From Rhodoferax sp. (GTDB lineage: Bacteria; Pseudomonadota; Gammaproteobacteria; Burkholderiales; Burkholderiaceae_C): 46,976 nucleotides of DNA. Every line of letters begins with the position of its first letter. The stretch's first letter is position 1. This document shows positions 17,836 to 26,681 of this stretch, piece after piece. Both the position numbers and the translations under genes were made by a program. Below the pieces are notes generated by a model. The model was given only the letters and a program-made list of their open reading frames with translations. It did not search any database and was not told the origin of the DNA. Location: NCBI RefSeq assembly GCF_028688795.1, contig NZ_JAQTXM010000033.1:1-46976 (forward strand), given 5' to 3'.

Positions 17836-18678
17836 TCAATTCTCCTTGTGGGTGTAGGCGGGCACAGGCTGGGTTTGCCAGTAAAACTCGCTGGGTTGTG
17901 TGAGATGACGGTGGTTGGCCATGCGCGTACGCATGCCGTCCTCGTCGCCGAACAGAGCGGGCACTTGGCTGGCGTAGTGCCGCAGCAAGGCCACCTTTGC
18001 ATCCACATCCACCGGCAGCGCAAAGCGTTTACTGGCAGCCTGGTGCAGGCGGTTGAGCGCTTGCAGTGGGCCGTCCTGGTCGCCCTTTCCGATGCTGGGA
18101 TCGGCCACGTAAGGGAAATCTTCATAAAAGAGCAATTCGGCACCCGTCGCCGTTGCTGCCAGGCGCACCGCTACCTGTGCGGCGATTTGGTGGTCCACGT
18201 GGTGTCCCACCCCCATTGGGCTGACCAGCAAAATCCGACCCAGGTCAAGGCAGAGACGACGCAGCACCAGGTACAACTCCTCAATGTGTGCCATGTCGTC
18301 AATGCGGGGCGATACCCAGCGCTCACGGGCGCTGCGGTAAATCAGCCTACCCGTCAGTGGGCTTCTTCGGTAGATGCCATCGGCAAAGCTCAGATGTACA
18401 AAATCAGCATTGACCGAGTGCATGGCGGCGATGTCCTCCGCGCGACGCAGGCGCGAGCTCACGTGGCCGTGGCGGTGTTCAATTTTGTTGCTGCCGTCGC
18501 TGCTCAGCCTGCGTGAGGTGCCGCAACTGATGCTTACTACCAGGGTGGAGATGCGATCTTTGAGCGCATGCAGCAAGGCACCGCAGCTCAAGGCCGCATC
18601 GTCAAGATGTGGCGACAAAATCACCACGCGCTCAAATTCATCCCAGTCAAAGCGCGCCAAAAGGGGCATCGTTTTCAT
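17836..18678 (-). CDS. PIG-L family N-acetyl-sugar deacetylase
   Basis: This 280-residue zinc deacetylase of the PIG-L/LmbE family has VVILSPHLDDAALSCGALL, where the HLDD at residues 24-27 supplies the first zinc His and the catalytic Asp. VSPMGVGHHVDHQIAA holds further zinc histidines. Members remove acetyl from GlcNAc-containing molecules (MshB, BshB, diacetylchitobiose deacetylase Dac). Its start overlaps the GH4 stop as ATGA, and its stop is 1 bp from the SIS start. A step converting an N-acetylglucosaminide to a free amine before deamination is inferred from this context. Confidence 0.9.
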   Translation of the reverse strand: MKTMPLLARFDWDEFERVVILSPHLDDAALSCGALLHALKDRISTLVVSISCGTSRRLSSDGSNKIEHRHGHVSSRLRRAEDIAAMHSVNADFVHLSFADGIYRRSPLTGRLIYRSARERWVSPRIDDMAHIEELYLVLRRLCLDLGRILLVSPMGVGHHVDHQIAAQVAVRLAATATGAELLFYEDFPYVADPSIGKGDQDGPLQALNRLHQAASKRFALPVDVDAKVALLRHYASQVPALFGDEDGMRTRMANHRHLTQPSEFYWQTQPVPAYTHKEN

Positions 18679-19949
18679 GGCGCGGTCGTAATCAATGCGC
18701 CGTAGCTTTCCTGGGCGCGCCTGAGCATGCGTGCGGCAAGCAGGGGCTGCCGAACCATCGGATGTGCAGCCAGGGCAGCCACCCGCGATTGGCCATCGCC
18801 GGCATGGGCTGCATTGGCTGTGAGTCGTTGGTAGCGCTCAAGCTTTGCCGCCAGTCCGTAAAAAGAAGTGGGCAGTTTCGGCGCAGCCAGCCGTTCGATG
18901 CCAGAGCGTGAGATTCGTACGCGGGTTTCGATCACGGTGTCGTGCGCAAAAGCCAATGTGGCACCGTGGTTGGGCAGGTTCAACACCAGCTCTTGGGGCG
19001 TGTTTGAGGCGAGTGCGCGGATGACCTTCACCGCCAAGTCGCCAAAGCCGGCTGAGCCACGGTAAAAGCGAAGTTGCGGGTTGGCTTTTTGGCCTTCGGC
19101 CTCAAAGTGTGCGTAAAACCTGTCCAACGATGCCATGACCACGTCACTGCGTGGGCCCAGTCGGCGCGCCTGCGCCACAAAAGCCTCGGGGAAAAGATAA
19201 TACGGAAGGTAGGAGTTGGGCCAAAAACCGGGGTTGTCACGGGCCAAAACCAGTGACAACTCAAAGCGCAATTTGTGCTCTTCGTCACAGTCGTCAGGCG
19301 TCAGCAGGGCGGCGGTGTGTTTGGCAAGTGGCACGCCATCAATGACGATGCGGCTGTACCAGGTGGCGTGGTTGAGCCCGTTACAGCGAAATGCATAGCG
19401 CCCCGGTCGACCTAAAGCATGGCAAATGGCCAGCAGGTCTTCGTCTGACTGGTCACATAGCCCAATCACACGCACACCACCGTGGTCCACCAGCGCTTGC
19501 GTGACGATGTTGCTGGGGTTGGTGTAGTTGAGCAGAATGGCAAGTGGTGCCAAGGCTTGCATCGTGTTCGCCACCCGTAGGGCCTCGGGCACCGAGCGCA
19601 GCGCAAAAAAGAAGCCACCCGGGCCGACCGTTTCCTGGCCCGGAATGTCAAATTCAAGCGGCAGGGTCTCATCAAGACGGCGTGCGGCAAGTCCGCCCGG
19701 CCGAGTCGAATTGAGCACCAGGTCAGCGCCTTCAATGGCCGCCTCCAGTGTGTCGGCTATTTCAACTTTGAACGCGCCAGCGTGCTGCGCCATGGCAGTG
19801 CCCAGGCGGGCCACGATGGCCAAGTGCAGGGCATTGGTGTCATAAAGTCGTACGGTTTTCAGTGGCAGCTCGGCGCTATGCGCAATCAAGGCTTGCAACA
19901 GGCCGGGGGTGTAGGCGCTGCCGCCCCCCAAGATGGTCAAGGTTTGCAT
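18675..19949 (-). CDS. Family 4 glycoside hydrolase (6-phospho-glycosidase type, NAD+ and Mn2+ dependent)
   Basis: This 424-residue enzyme of glycosidase family GH4 cleaves glycosides by an NAD-dependent redox-elimination route. The Rossmann motif GGGSAYTP is at residues 8-15, NYTNPSN at 141-147, and the metal ligands are C165 in GLCDQS and H194 in LNHATWY. The anomeric preference and the need for a 6-phosphate cannot be decided by eye. Most GH4 members act on phosphorylated disaccharides made by PTS, and no PTS gene is near. ATG 19949 overlaps the kinase gene by 13 bp, so the genes are co-translated. Confidence 0.92.
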   Translation of the reverse strand: MQTLTILGGGSAYTPGLLQALIAHSAELPLKTVRLYDTNALHLAIVARLGTAMAQHAGAFKVEIADTLEAAIEGADLVLNSTRPGGLAARRLDETLPLEFDIPGQETVGPGGFFFALRSVPEALRVANTMQALAPLAILLNYTNPSNIVTQALVDHGGVRVIGLCDQSDEDLLAICHALGRPGRYAFRCNGLNHATWYSRIVIDGVPLAKHTAALLTPDDCDEEHKLRFELSLVLARDNPGFWPNSYLPYYLFPEAFVAQARRLGPRSDVVMASLDRFYAHFEAEGQKANPQLRFYRGSAGFGDLAVKVIRALASNTPQELVLNLPNHGATLAFAHDTVIETRVRISRSGIERLAAPKLPTSFYGLAAKLERYQRLTANAAHAGDGQSRVAALAAHPMVRQPLLAARMLRRAQESYGALITTAP

Positions 19950-20815
19950 AAGTTGTCGCAGGTTAAATCGGCCATCAGCCTGGAATCGGTGACCAGTCCG
20001 CCAGCTTGTTTCAAAATTTTCCCGGCGGTTCGCGCACCTAATTGCACTGCGGCCTTGGGGAGGGCACCACGCACCAAGCCAGTGATCACCCCCGCACAAA
20101 AAGCATCGCCGGCACCTGTGGCGTCAAGCACGGCTGTAGGCACTGCGGGCAACCGCAGTGGAGTGCCATTGAGCATGCCAAAAATACCTTGTGAGCCTTG
20201 CGTGACCAGCACCGAGGATGCCGTGTGTGCCAGGCGCTGTGGCGCGGCGTCAACCGTGCCACACGCTGCCAAAGCTTCTTTTTCGTTGAGCACCAACAAA
20301 TCCCAGGCGCGATCCTGGCGGCTGGCCAGTTGGCTCAGCTGGAGTGGACTCCAACTGCCACTGACTGATATATTTGCGCCGTTCTGTCGCGCTAGGGCCA
20401 GCGGCAATACAAGGCGGGCCGCTTCCTCCAGCCCGGGCACATGCACCCATGTGCTGGCAGGCAGGTGCTTGACGCTGCTGAGCACATCGAGCTCGGCGGT
20501 GCTGACAAACGCACGGTCATGGGCATCTGAGAAAACCAGTGAAATCGCAGGGTTGTCCCGTGCAGCCAACGGCACCAGCGTGATGCCCAGGCGCTGCGCC
20601 AGCAAGGTCACGGCCTGATCCACCAGGCCCTGGCCCATTGGCAGGCACAGGGTGACTTTCAAGCCCAGCGCGGCGGCAACGCTGGCCGTGTTGAGCGCTC
20701 CGCCGAGCGCCAACTGGATACCGTCCACAAACACTTCTTCACCTGCTGGTGGGCGCACGTGCGGTGGCACGAACACTTCAAAGTAGGCCAAGCCGATAAC
20801 AACGAGGTCAGTCAT
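19937..20815 (-). CDS. PfkB-family carbohydrate kinase
   Basis: This 292-residue kinase of the ribokinase/PfkB family has the N-terminal sugar-binding glycines in LGGALNTASVAAALGL and the C-terminal signature DATGAGDAFCAGVITG, whose Asp is the catalytic base. Members phosphorylate sugars, nucleosides or sugar phosphates. In this operon it could supply the 6-phosphate used by the GH4 and SIS enzymes in place of a PTS. The ATG at 20815 begins at MTDLVVIGLAY, 7 bp after the SH3 gene stop. A longer in-frame start at 20908 would overlap the SH3 gene. Confidence 0.9.
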   Translation of the reverse strand: MTDLVVIGLAYFEVFVPPHVRPPAGEEVFVDGIQLALGGALNTASVAAALGLKVTLCLPMGQGLVDQAVTLLAQRLGITLVPLAARDNPAISLVFSDAHDRAFVSTAELDVLSSVKHLPASTWVHVPGLEEAARLVLPLALARQNGANISVSGSWSPLQLSQLASRQDRAWDLLVLNEKEALAACGTVDAAPQRLAHTASSVLVTQGSQGIFGMLNGTPLRLPAVPTAVLDATGAGDAFCAGVITGLVRGALPKAAVQLGARTAGKILKQAGGLVTDSRLMADLTCDNLCKP

Positions 20816-20822
20816 GGCGCGC

Positions 20823-21275
20823 TCACCAGCCCCAGAGCAGGCGGCGCGCAATCCAGCCCTTGAGCCCGCCTTCGCTCTGGATGTTGACCCATTTGTTACG
20901 GTGTTCAAGTGTGCGCAACACTTCGCCGTGCGTAACCTTGCCGAGAAGGCGGCCGTGGGTGCTTGGTGAGCTGCGCACGTTTGCCGTAGCTGACTTGACG
21001 ATCATGTGGGGCGTTTTGCTCACCAGTGGGCGGTAGACCCACCCAACATCATTCTCAAAGTCACGCACTTTCACCCAGTTGCCGCGGTGGCCAGTGACCT
21101 CCAGAGGGAAACCTTTGGACAGTGCCCATAGCGCATCATGTTGTGTGCCTGCGCCTGAACGCAAGTAGATTTGCGGTCGATTCACACTCACCATCTCTTT
21201 GGCTTGCAGCACTGGCGCAAATGCCAAAGATATCCATACCAACGACAAACCGAACAGGTTTTTCAGCTTAAACAT
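20823..21275 (-). CDS. Secreted protein with two bacterial SH3 domains
   Basis: This 150-residue protein has a Sec signal peptide (FGLSLVWISLAFAPVLQA) and two SH3b repeats: one with IYLRSGAGTQHDALWALSKG and WVKVRDFENDVGWVY, the second with ANVRSSPSTHGRLLGKVTHGE and WVNIQSEGGLKGWIARRLL. The domains suggest binding to peptidoglycan in the periplasm. GGAG precedes ATG 21275. It sits between the GgpPS-like gene (46 bp) and the kinase gene (7 bp). How a wall-binding protein fits a sugar operon is unclear. It may relate to turgor or envelope stress. Confidence 0.88.
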   Translation of the reverse strand: MFKLKNLFGLSLVWISLAFAPVLQAKEMVSVNRPQIYLRSGAGTQHDALWALSKGFPLEVTGHRGNWVKVRDFENDVGWVYRPLVSKTPHMIVKSATANVRSSPSTHGRLLGKVTHGEVLRTLEHRNKWVNIQSEGGLKGWIARRLLWGW

Positions 21276-21321
21276 GTGACTCCAGATCAAAAAATATACA
21301 AACATGAAAGGAACAGCAAAA

Positions 21322-23592
21322 CTATGCTGCGTACACGGCACGCATGAACTCGTCGCCCCAGCGCGCCACGTTGTTGTCCGCAACGATGGCGGCCATGCGC
21401 TGGCAGCGGTAGGTCATCTCATCCGCCCCCATGGTGAGCCCCTGGTGCAGCACTTTTGACATGGAGTTGGCATCGTAGGGATTGGTCAATAACGCACCAT
21501 GTAACTCCACCGCAGCGCCGGCAAATTCAGAAAGAATCAACACGCCTGATGTGCCCGTGGCTTTTTTTGTGGCAACAAATTCCTTGGCGACCAGGTTGAG
21601 CCCGTCGCGCAGTGGTGTGATCCAGGCCACATCGCACGCGGCGTAATGGGCCACCACATCTTCAAATGCAAGGGAACGGTAGAAGTAGCGCACGGGGGTC
21701 CACTCCAGCGTTGAAAACCGTCCGTTGATGCGGCCCACAAGGCGATCTACCTCGGTTCGCAGCGTTTCATAGATTTCCATCCCCGGTGCAGCGGGGGTGA
21801 TGATGTTGAGCAGGGTCACGCCGCCGATCAGCTCGGGGTGTTCTTCCAATAAGCGCTCAAACGCCTGCAGCTTTTCCAGCGAGCCCTTGACGTAGTCCAG
21901 TCGCTCAATCGAGACGATGCCTTTGACACCGTGCAGAAGTTCGTTGATCAGGGCGATTTTCTTTTGCACCACCGGCTTGTTGACGATTTGCTCAATCAAC
22001 GCCACATCAATACCCACTGGGTGCGCCCCCAGGGCGACACGTCGGCCGCCGACATCAATTGCCGAGGTGACGGTGTCCACACCTAACGCACAGCCATAGG
22101 TGATGAAACGGGGCGCGCACGGTATCGATTCCAACACCTCCACTGGCGTGTAAGACCGTACGGCATCGACAAAGTTTTCCACGTAGCGTGGAATGTGAAA
22201 GCCAATGTAGTCACACTGCAGCAGGCTGCCAATGATCTCGCGGTACCAAGGCAAGATGTTGAAGATATCGCTTGACGGAAATGCGGTGTGGTGAAAAAAC
22301 GCAATGCGCAAGTCAGGGCGAAGCGGACGTAAAAACGCCGGCACCATCCACAGGTTGTAGTCATGAATCCATACCACCGCACCTTCGGCGGCTTCAAATG
22401 CAGTCTGTACGGCAAAAATGCGGTTAACTTCCAGAAAACGCTGCCAATGGGCATCGTTGAATTCGGCCTTGTCAGGGAACGAAAAAATGATCGGCCAGAA
22501 TGCCTCCTTGGAGAATTTTTTGTAGAAGATGTCCACGTCATCCGGGGTCAGCGCAATGCGCGCCACTTTCAAGTTGGGAAATCGTTTTGCGTCCACAGGC
22601 ACATGGCGGACAAAGCCCTCAGGTGCGCGGCTTTCCTGCATTGACCAGGCGACCCACGAGCCCTTTCGTTCGCCCGCAAAAAATCCCAGCAGCGTTGGAA
22701 TAATGCCGTTAGGGCTCTTGGGGCGTTTGCGCTTGAGGACACCGTCTTCGACCACCTCGTCAAACGGTGGACGGTGATAAACCATCACCAGCTCGGCATC
22801 GCCCCGTTCGTCCAGGCGGCTTTGGGCTTTTGAGCTGCTTTCAGTCTTTGTGCCGTGGTGCGCCAATCCGGACAGAATGCCACCGCAGCCTTCCTCCGAG
22901 GCAATGTAGACACGTTGCATTTTGCGCACATGCTGGATCAATGCAGGTTCGGCCCCACCCACCACAATGCCTTTGAATCCGGCCGCATACATCGACAGGT
23001 CATTCAAGGTGTCGCCAGCCACCACGACGCCTTCCAGGTTAAAGCCCTCGGCAATGGCCAGTTGGCGCAGCGTGGCTCCCTTGTTGATGCCGCGCGGCAA
23101 CACATCCAGATAGCGCCCGGCGGAGAACAGCAGGTCGCAGTCAAGGGCCTCAACCGCCGCCCGCAGTTCTGCGCTGATGCTGCCCTCGCTCATAAAAAAT
23201 GAGCAGCGCCGTTCCTGCGGCACAGTTTGTCGCTGCAGCGAAGGGAAGGCGGCCAACTGTTGCAAAACGGCTTGCGAGCCGGGCCAGCGCGCTGCGATGT
23301 CGTGGTGCAACGGGTCGACCGGGCGCAGGTCGCCATGTACGACCGTGGCACCCACGTCTGCAATGATGTAGTCGGGTTGTGGCAGGGTTGGGTCGCTTAG
23401 CAGTGGGATGATCGACTCCAGCCCACGGCCCGTGACATAGACCAGTTTGGCACCGGCCAGGCCACCGCTGAACAGGTCGCGCACACGGCGTCGGGCTTCC
23501 TGTGTGCCAGCCAGCAGGGTGCCGTCAAGATCGGTGGCCAGAACCAATTGGTGGGTCAGCATGGGTACTGCTTGTTGATGGGTTAAAAACAT
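21322..23592 (-). CDS. ggpPS: Fused HAD phosphatase-GT20 enzyme, probable glucosylglycerol synthase
   Basis: This 756-residue fusion has a HAD phosphatase in the first ~250 residues (TDLDGTLLAG and GDTLNDLSMY) followed by a GT20 glycosyltransferase. The GT20 part has SPNGIIPTLLGFFAGER, VVWIHDYNLWMVPAFLR, SIERLDYVKG and PLRDGLNLVAKEFVA. GT20 includes trehalose-6-phosphate synthase OtsA and glucosylglycerol-phosphate synthase GgpS. HDYNLW (OtsA has HDYHL), the SPNGIIPTLL block and the N-terminal phosphatase match the bifunctional GgpPS known from Azotobacter and Pseudomonas. It would make the compatible solute glucosylglycerol from ADP-glucose and glycerol 3-phosphate. OtsBA-type activity cannot be excluded. 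The ATG at 23592 follows AAGGA at a rather long 11 nt. Confidence 0.78.
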   Translation of the reverse strand: MFLTHQQAVPMLTHQLVLATDLDGTLLAGTQEARRRVRDLFSGGLAGAKLVYVTGRGLESIIPLLSDPTLPQPDYIIADVGATVVHGDLRPVDPLHHDIAARWPGSQAVLQQLAAFPSLQRQTVPQERRCSFFMSEGSISAELRAAVEALDCDLLFSAGRYLDVLPRGINKGATLRQLAIAEGFNLEGVVVAGDTLNDLSMYAAGFKGIVVGGAEPALIQHVRKMQRVYIASEEGCGGILSGLAHHGTKTESSSKAQSRLDERGDAELVMVYHRPPFDEVVEDGVLKRKRPKSPNGIIPTLLGFFAGERKGSWVAWSMQESRAPEGFVRHVPVDAKRFPNLKVARIALTPDDVDIFYKKFSKEAFWPIIFSFPDKAEFNDAHWQRFLEVNRIFAVQTAFEAAEGAVVWIHDYNLWMVPAFLRPLRPDLRIAFFHHTAFPSSDIFNILPWYREIIGSLLQCDYIGFHIPRYVENFVDAVRSYTPVEVLESIPCAPRFITYGCALGVDTVTSAIDVGGRRVALGAHPVGIDVALIEQIVNKPVVQKKIALINELLHGVKGIVSIERLDYVKGSLEKLQAFERLLEEHPELIGGVTLLNIITPAAPGMEIYETLRTEVDRLVGRINGRFSTLEWTPVRYFYRSLAFEDVVAHYAACDVAWITPLRDGLNLVAKEFVATKKATGTSGVLILSEFAGAAVELHGALLTNPYDANSMSKVLHQGLTMGADEMTYRCQRMAAIVADNNVARWGDEFMRAVYAA

Positions 23593-23678
23593 CTGAGGGG
23601 ATTTCCTTCAAGTAGGGCACTGCGGTGCCCAGAAAATTGGCGGCTTGTGGCGTCGGTAAACGCCGGGTTCAAGCCGAG

Positions 23679-24581
23679 CTACTTTGGGTCGGCATGGGCT
23701 TGCGCGGCCAGCCCTGGTTGGGTCAGCTGCGCCCTGATGCTCATCAGCTTGGTGCGCAGACGCTGGTGGTTGATGGCGCCTGTGCGAAGCAGCATCTTTT
23801 GCCCTGACGACATCGCGCGCATTTCCGGTTTGGTGAATTCGTAGGTGACCCAGGGTCTGACGGGCTGGTACGGTCCGTTGACTTGGATGCGGCTGACTTC
23901 AAGGGAAGCGATGTGCACGGGTGCGGCCAACAGGTGGTCAATCACCGTGACCAGCCGGTCGTTGAAATAGCCTTTTGGGTAGCCCAATTCGACATAGGCC
24001 TGTTGGAACAACGGGTAGAGTTGCACATAGAGTGACACTGCCTTGGTCGTGTCAATGGACGCAATGAAGTTGACAAACGGGGTGTAGCGCGTGCTGTTAT
24101 TGGCATGAATTCTGGTCGGCCCCAAAGGATCGCTGCCATCACCTGCGCCCGCGCTGAAGCGCCCAGGCATTGGCGCGACAGGCCATAACGCCGCAGCGGC
24201 GTGTTCGCGTGGCAAATTGTCCACGGTGGCGACCACGTGGCGCACAAATTGGTCAAGCTGCAAATAGCGCAATACGTCTTTGTCTGAGATGAATTCGGCC
24301 AGCGCGCGGCGCACATGGGTTTCGGCCGCATCCAGCGCTGGTAACGGCAGCCGTGTTGGCACGGCCTGCGTTGGTATGGCCTCGATGGGATGCTTGATGG
24401 TCGGTGGGATCACCGGTGCGGCGGCCGGGGTTTGCGGTGCCAATGGCGGCGGCAACGGCGTGCTGACCGAAGGGCTTTGCAATGGGCTGGCCTGTTCGCC
24501 CGATGGCCACCAGACCATGGCCGCACCAGCCAGTACAACAAGGCCAAAACCCGCCAACAAAACTTTAGTGAATTTTTTCAT
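23679..24581 (-). CDS. Membrane-anchored DUF3014 protein
   Basis: This 300-residue protein has an N-terminal anchor (LLAGFGLVVLAGAAMVWW), a Pro/Ala-rich linker of about 60 residues and a periplasmic domain with FISDKDVLRYLQLDQFVRHVV, DNLPREHA, YTPFVNFIASID and PWVTYEFTKPEMRAM. This fits DUF3014, whose function is unknown. ATG 24581 follows GAGGACACC. It lies between the ProXWV importer and the GgpPS-like gene on the same strand, with 97 bp to GgpPS. A link to osmotic stress rests only on position. Confidence 0.8.
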   Translation of the reverse strand: MKKFTKVLLAGFGLVVLAGAAMVWWPSGEQASPLQSPSVSTPLPPPLAPQTPAAAPVIPPTIKHPIEAIPTQAVPTRLPLPALDAAETHVRRALAEFISDKDVLRYLQLDQFVRHVVATVDNLPREHAAAALWPVAPMPGRFSAGAGDGSDPLGPTRIHANNSTRYTPFVNFIASIDTTKAVSLYVQLYPLFQQAYVELGYPKGYFNDRLVTVIDHLLAAPVHIASLEVSRIQVNGPYQPVRPWVTYEFTKPEMRAMSSGQKMLLRTGAINHQRLRTKLMSIRAQLTQPGLAAQAHADPK

Positions 24582-24638
24582 GGTGTCCTCAAATTGGGAG
24601 CCATTCATTCAGACCATTTTGCTGACGACTGTGCGCTC

Positions 24639-24687
24639 CCTTGACCGGCTGCGACAGCTGTCGCAGGCTATTCAAACTCGGTCAAGG
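24639..24687. promoter_or_regulatory. Nested inverted repeats between proV and the DUF3014 gene
   Basis: The outer arms CCTTGACCG (24639-24647) and CGGTCAAGG (24679-24687) enclose the perfect 18-bp palindrome CTGCGACAGCTGTCGCAG (24649-24666). No T-run follows, so it is not a classic terminator. It could be an operator, a cruciform or an RNA stability element at the proXWV 3' end. Confidence 0.6.
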
Positions 24688-24692
24688 ATCTG

Positions 24693-25796
24693 TCAGCCCG
24701 GCTCCGCTGCCGCATCCGAGGATTTCGGCGGGACCATGGCCGCGATGATGTCTCCCATGCTGATGTTGCCCAGCAGCTTGCCACGGCTGTTGGTCACGTT
24801 GGCAGCGTCAAAACCCTCGGCGCTGAGCACGCGCGCCACTTCTTCAATCACCAGGCTGGCATCCACGCTGGGGCCTTCGACGCTAATACCGGGAGTCATC
24901 AATGTGCGGCAGCGGATGACGCGGCCACGGTTCACGTCTTTGGTGAAGCTGCTGATGTAGTCGTCAGCCGGCTTGAGCACAATTTGTTGCCCGGTGCCTT
25001 GCTGGATCACCTCACCGTCGCGCAGGATTGCAATTCGGTCGCCCAGGCGCAACGCTTCTTCCAGGTCGTGCGTGATGAAGACGATGGTTTTCCCCAGCTC
25101 TTGCTGCAAATCCAGCAGCACCGATTGCATGTCGCCGCGGATCATCGGGTCGAGCGCTGAAAACGCCTCGTCCATCAATAAAATCGGTGCGTCATTGGTC
25201 AGGGCTCGGGCCAGCCCTACGCGCTGTTGCATACCGCCTGACAGCTGGTTGGGGTAGCTGTCTTCGTAGCCTTTCAGACCGACACGCTCAATCCAGCGCG
25301 CCGATGCCTCGCGGCGCACTTTCTGTTTCACATGCTGGACTTGCAGGCCGTATTCAGTGTTCTCTTGCACTGTCAGGTGTGGGAACAATGCAAAGTTCTG
25401 GAACACCATGGCGGTGCGTTCACGCCTGAAGCGGCGCAGCTCGCCAGGGCTCATGGCCATCACATTCTGGTCACCGGCCCAAAGTTCGCCTGCCGTGGGC
25501 TCAATCAGGCGGTTGATGTGCCGGATCAAGGTGCTCTTGCCCGAGCCTGACAAACCCATCACCACCTGGATACCGCCACCTGGCATGTCGATGTTGATGT
25601 CTCGCAGGCCCAGCACATGGCCATGCACATCGCGCAGTTCTTGCTTGCTCATGCCTTGCTGCACGGCGTCCAGGTGTTGCGCCGGATTCGGGCCAAAAAT
25701 CTTGTACAGGTGCTTGATGGAGATGCCCACCGCAGTGCTAGGCGTTGCATCTGGCGTGGTGGTCACCACTGGCGTGGGGTTCAGTTGCTCAACCAT
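24693..25796 (-). CDS. proV: Glycine betaine/proline ABC transporter ATP-binding protein ProV
   Basis: This 367-residue ATPase of an osmoprotectant importer has Walker A GLSGSGKST, the Q-loop MVFQNFALFP, signature LSGGMQQRVGLARAL, Walker B ILLMDEAFSALD and the switch ITHDLEEAL. A C-terminal CBS-like region (residues ~285-350) is where OpuA/ProV-type ATPases sense ionic strength. The early block YKIFGPNP is typical of ProV. GGAGG precedes ATG 25796, which overlaps the proW stop by 8 bp. Confidence 0.95.
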   Translation of the reverse strand: MVEQLNPTPVVTTTPDATPSTAVGISIKHLYKIFGPNPAQHLDAVQQGMSKQELRDVHGHVLGLRDINIDMPGGGIQVVMGLSGSGKSTLIRHINRLIEPTAGELWAGDQNVMAMSPGELRRFRRERTAMVFQNFALFPHLTVQENTEYGLQVQHVKQKVRREASARWIERVGLKGYEDSYPNQLSGGMQQRVGLARALTNDAPILLMDEAFSALDPMIRGDMQSVLLDLQQELGKTIVFITHDLEEALRLGDRIAILRDGEVIQQGTGQQIVLKPADDYISSFTKDVNRGRVIRCRTLMTPGISVEGPSVDASLVIEEVARVLSAEGFDAANVTNSRGKLLGNISMGDIIAAMVPPKSSDAAAEPG

Positions 25797-26676
25797 GGAC
25801 CACCTCCAGGTGTTTTTGCAGACGCTTGCCGTAGGTTTGCGACACCCGGTCAAAAATAATGGCGATGCCCACAATCGCCAGGCCGTTGAACATGCCCATG
25901 GTGAAGTACTGGTTGGCAATGGCCTTGAGCACTGGTTGACCCAGGCCCTGCACGCCAATCATTGAGGCAATTACCACCATGGCCAGTGACAGCATGATGG
26001 TCTGGTTGATGCCGGCCATGATGGTTGGCAGCGCCAGTGGCAGTTGCACCTTGAACATTTTTTGCCAAATCGACGAGCCAAAGGCGTCGGCGGCCTCCAG
26101 CAAGTCCGTGCTGACCAGGCGAATGCCCAGGTTGGTGAAGCGAATGACCGGCGGTATGGCGTACACCACCACTGCAATCATGCCCGCTACCCGGCCAATG
26201 CCCAGCAGCATCACGACCGGAATCAGGTAGACAAAACTGGGCATGGTTTGCATCACATCCAACGCCGGGTTGACGGCGCGTTGCAAGCGGTCCCAGCGAC
26301 TCATGGCAATGCCAATGGGCAGGCCCACCGCCAGCGCCACCACGGTGCAGACGAAGATCATCGACACCGTCTTCATGGTGTCAATCCACATGCCAAAGTA
26401 GCCAATGGCCAGCAAGGTCAGCACGGTGCCCACCGTGATCTTCAGGGAACGCGAGGCCAGCCAGGCGATCAGGGCAATGACGCCAATCACCACCGGCCAG
26501 GGCGACTGCGTCAGCAGCCGCTCGGAGAAGATCAAAAACTCACGCAGCGGGTCAAATAGGCGTTCCAGCGTTTCACCGTATTCGCGTGAGAAGCTTCTGA
26601 AGCCGCCGTCGATGAAGCGCCGCAAGCTGCTGAGCTGCTCGGCGCCCATGGCGGGGAAGTCAACCAGCGAACTCAT
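25789..26676 (-). CDS. proW: Glycine betaine/proline ABC transporter permease ProW
   Basis: This 295-residue membrane permease has a cytoplasmic N-terminal extension, six or seven helices and the ABC-permease loop EAADAFGSSIWQKMFKVQLPLALPTI. MQTMPSFVYLIPVVMLLGIG is a strongly conserved ProW segment. The ATG at 26676 starts 5 bp after the proX stop. The length is a little shorter than E. coli ProW. It forms an importer with ProV and ProX. Confidence 0.94.
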   Translation of the reverse strand: MSSLVDFPAMGAEQLSSLRRFIDGGFRSFSREYGETLERLFDPLREFLIFSERLLTQSPWPVVIGVIALIAWLASRSLKITVGTVLTLLAIGYFGMWIDTMKTVSMIFVCTVVALAVGLPIGIAMSRWDRLQRAVNPALDVMQTMPSFVYLIPVVMLLGIGRVAGMIAVVVYAIPPVIRFTNLGIRLVSTDLLEAADAFGSSIWQKMFKVQLPLALPTIMAGINQTIMLSLAMVVIASMIGVQGLGQPVLKAIANQYFTMGMFNGLAIVGIAIIFDRVSQTYGKRLQKHLEVVHG

Positions 26677-26681
26677 GACGG

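Noticed and set aside
17835..18143. Long N-terminal extension of the SIS protein (103 extra residues)
   Set aside because: The extension is antisense-free but out of frame with, and inside, the deacetylase gene. AAGGAG before ATG 17834 and the family's usual length settle the start.
23615..23630. Perfect hairpin GGGCAC-TGCG-GTGCCC before the GgpPS-like gene
   Set aside because: The stem is only 6 bp and no T-run follows on either strand, so I do not call it a terminator, though it may affect the leader.
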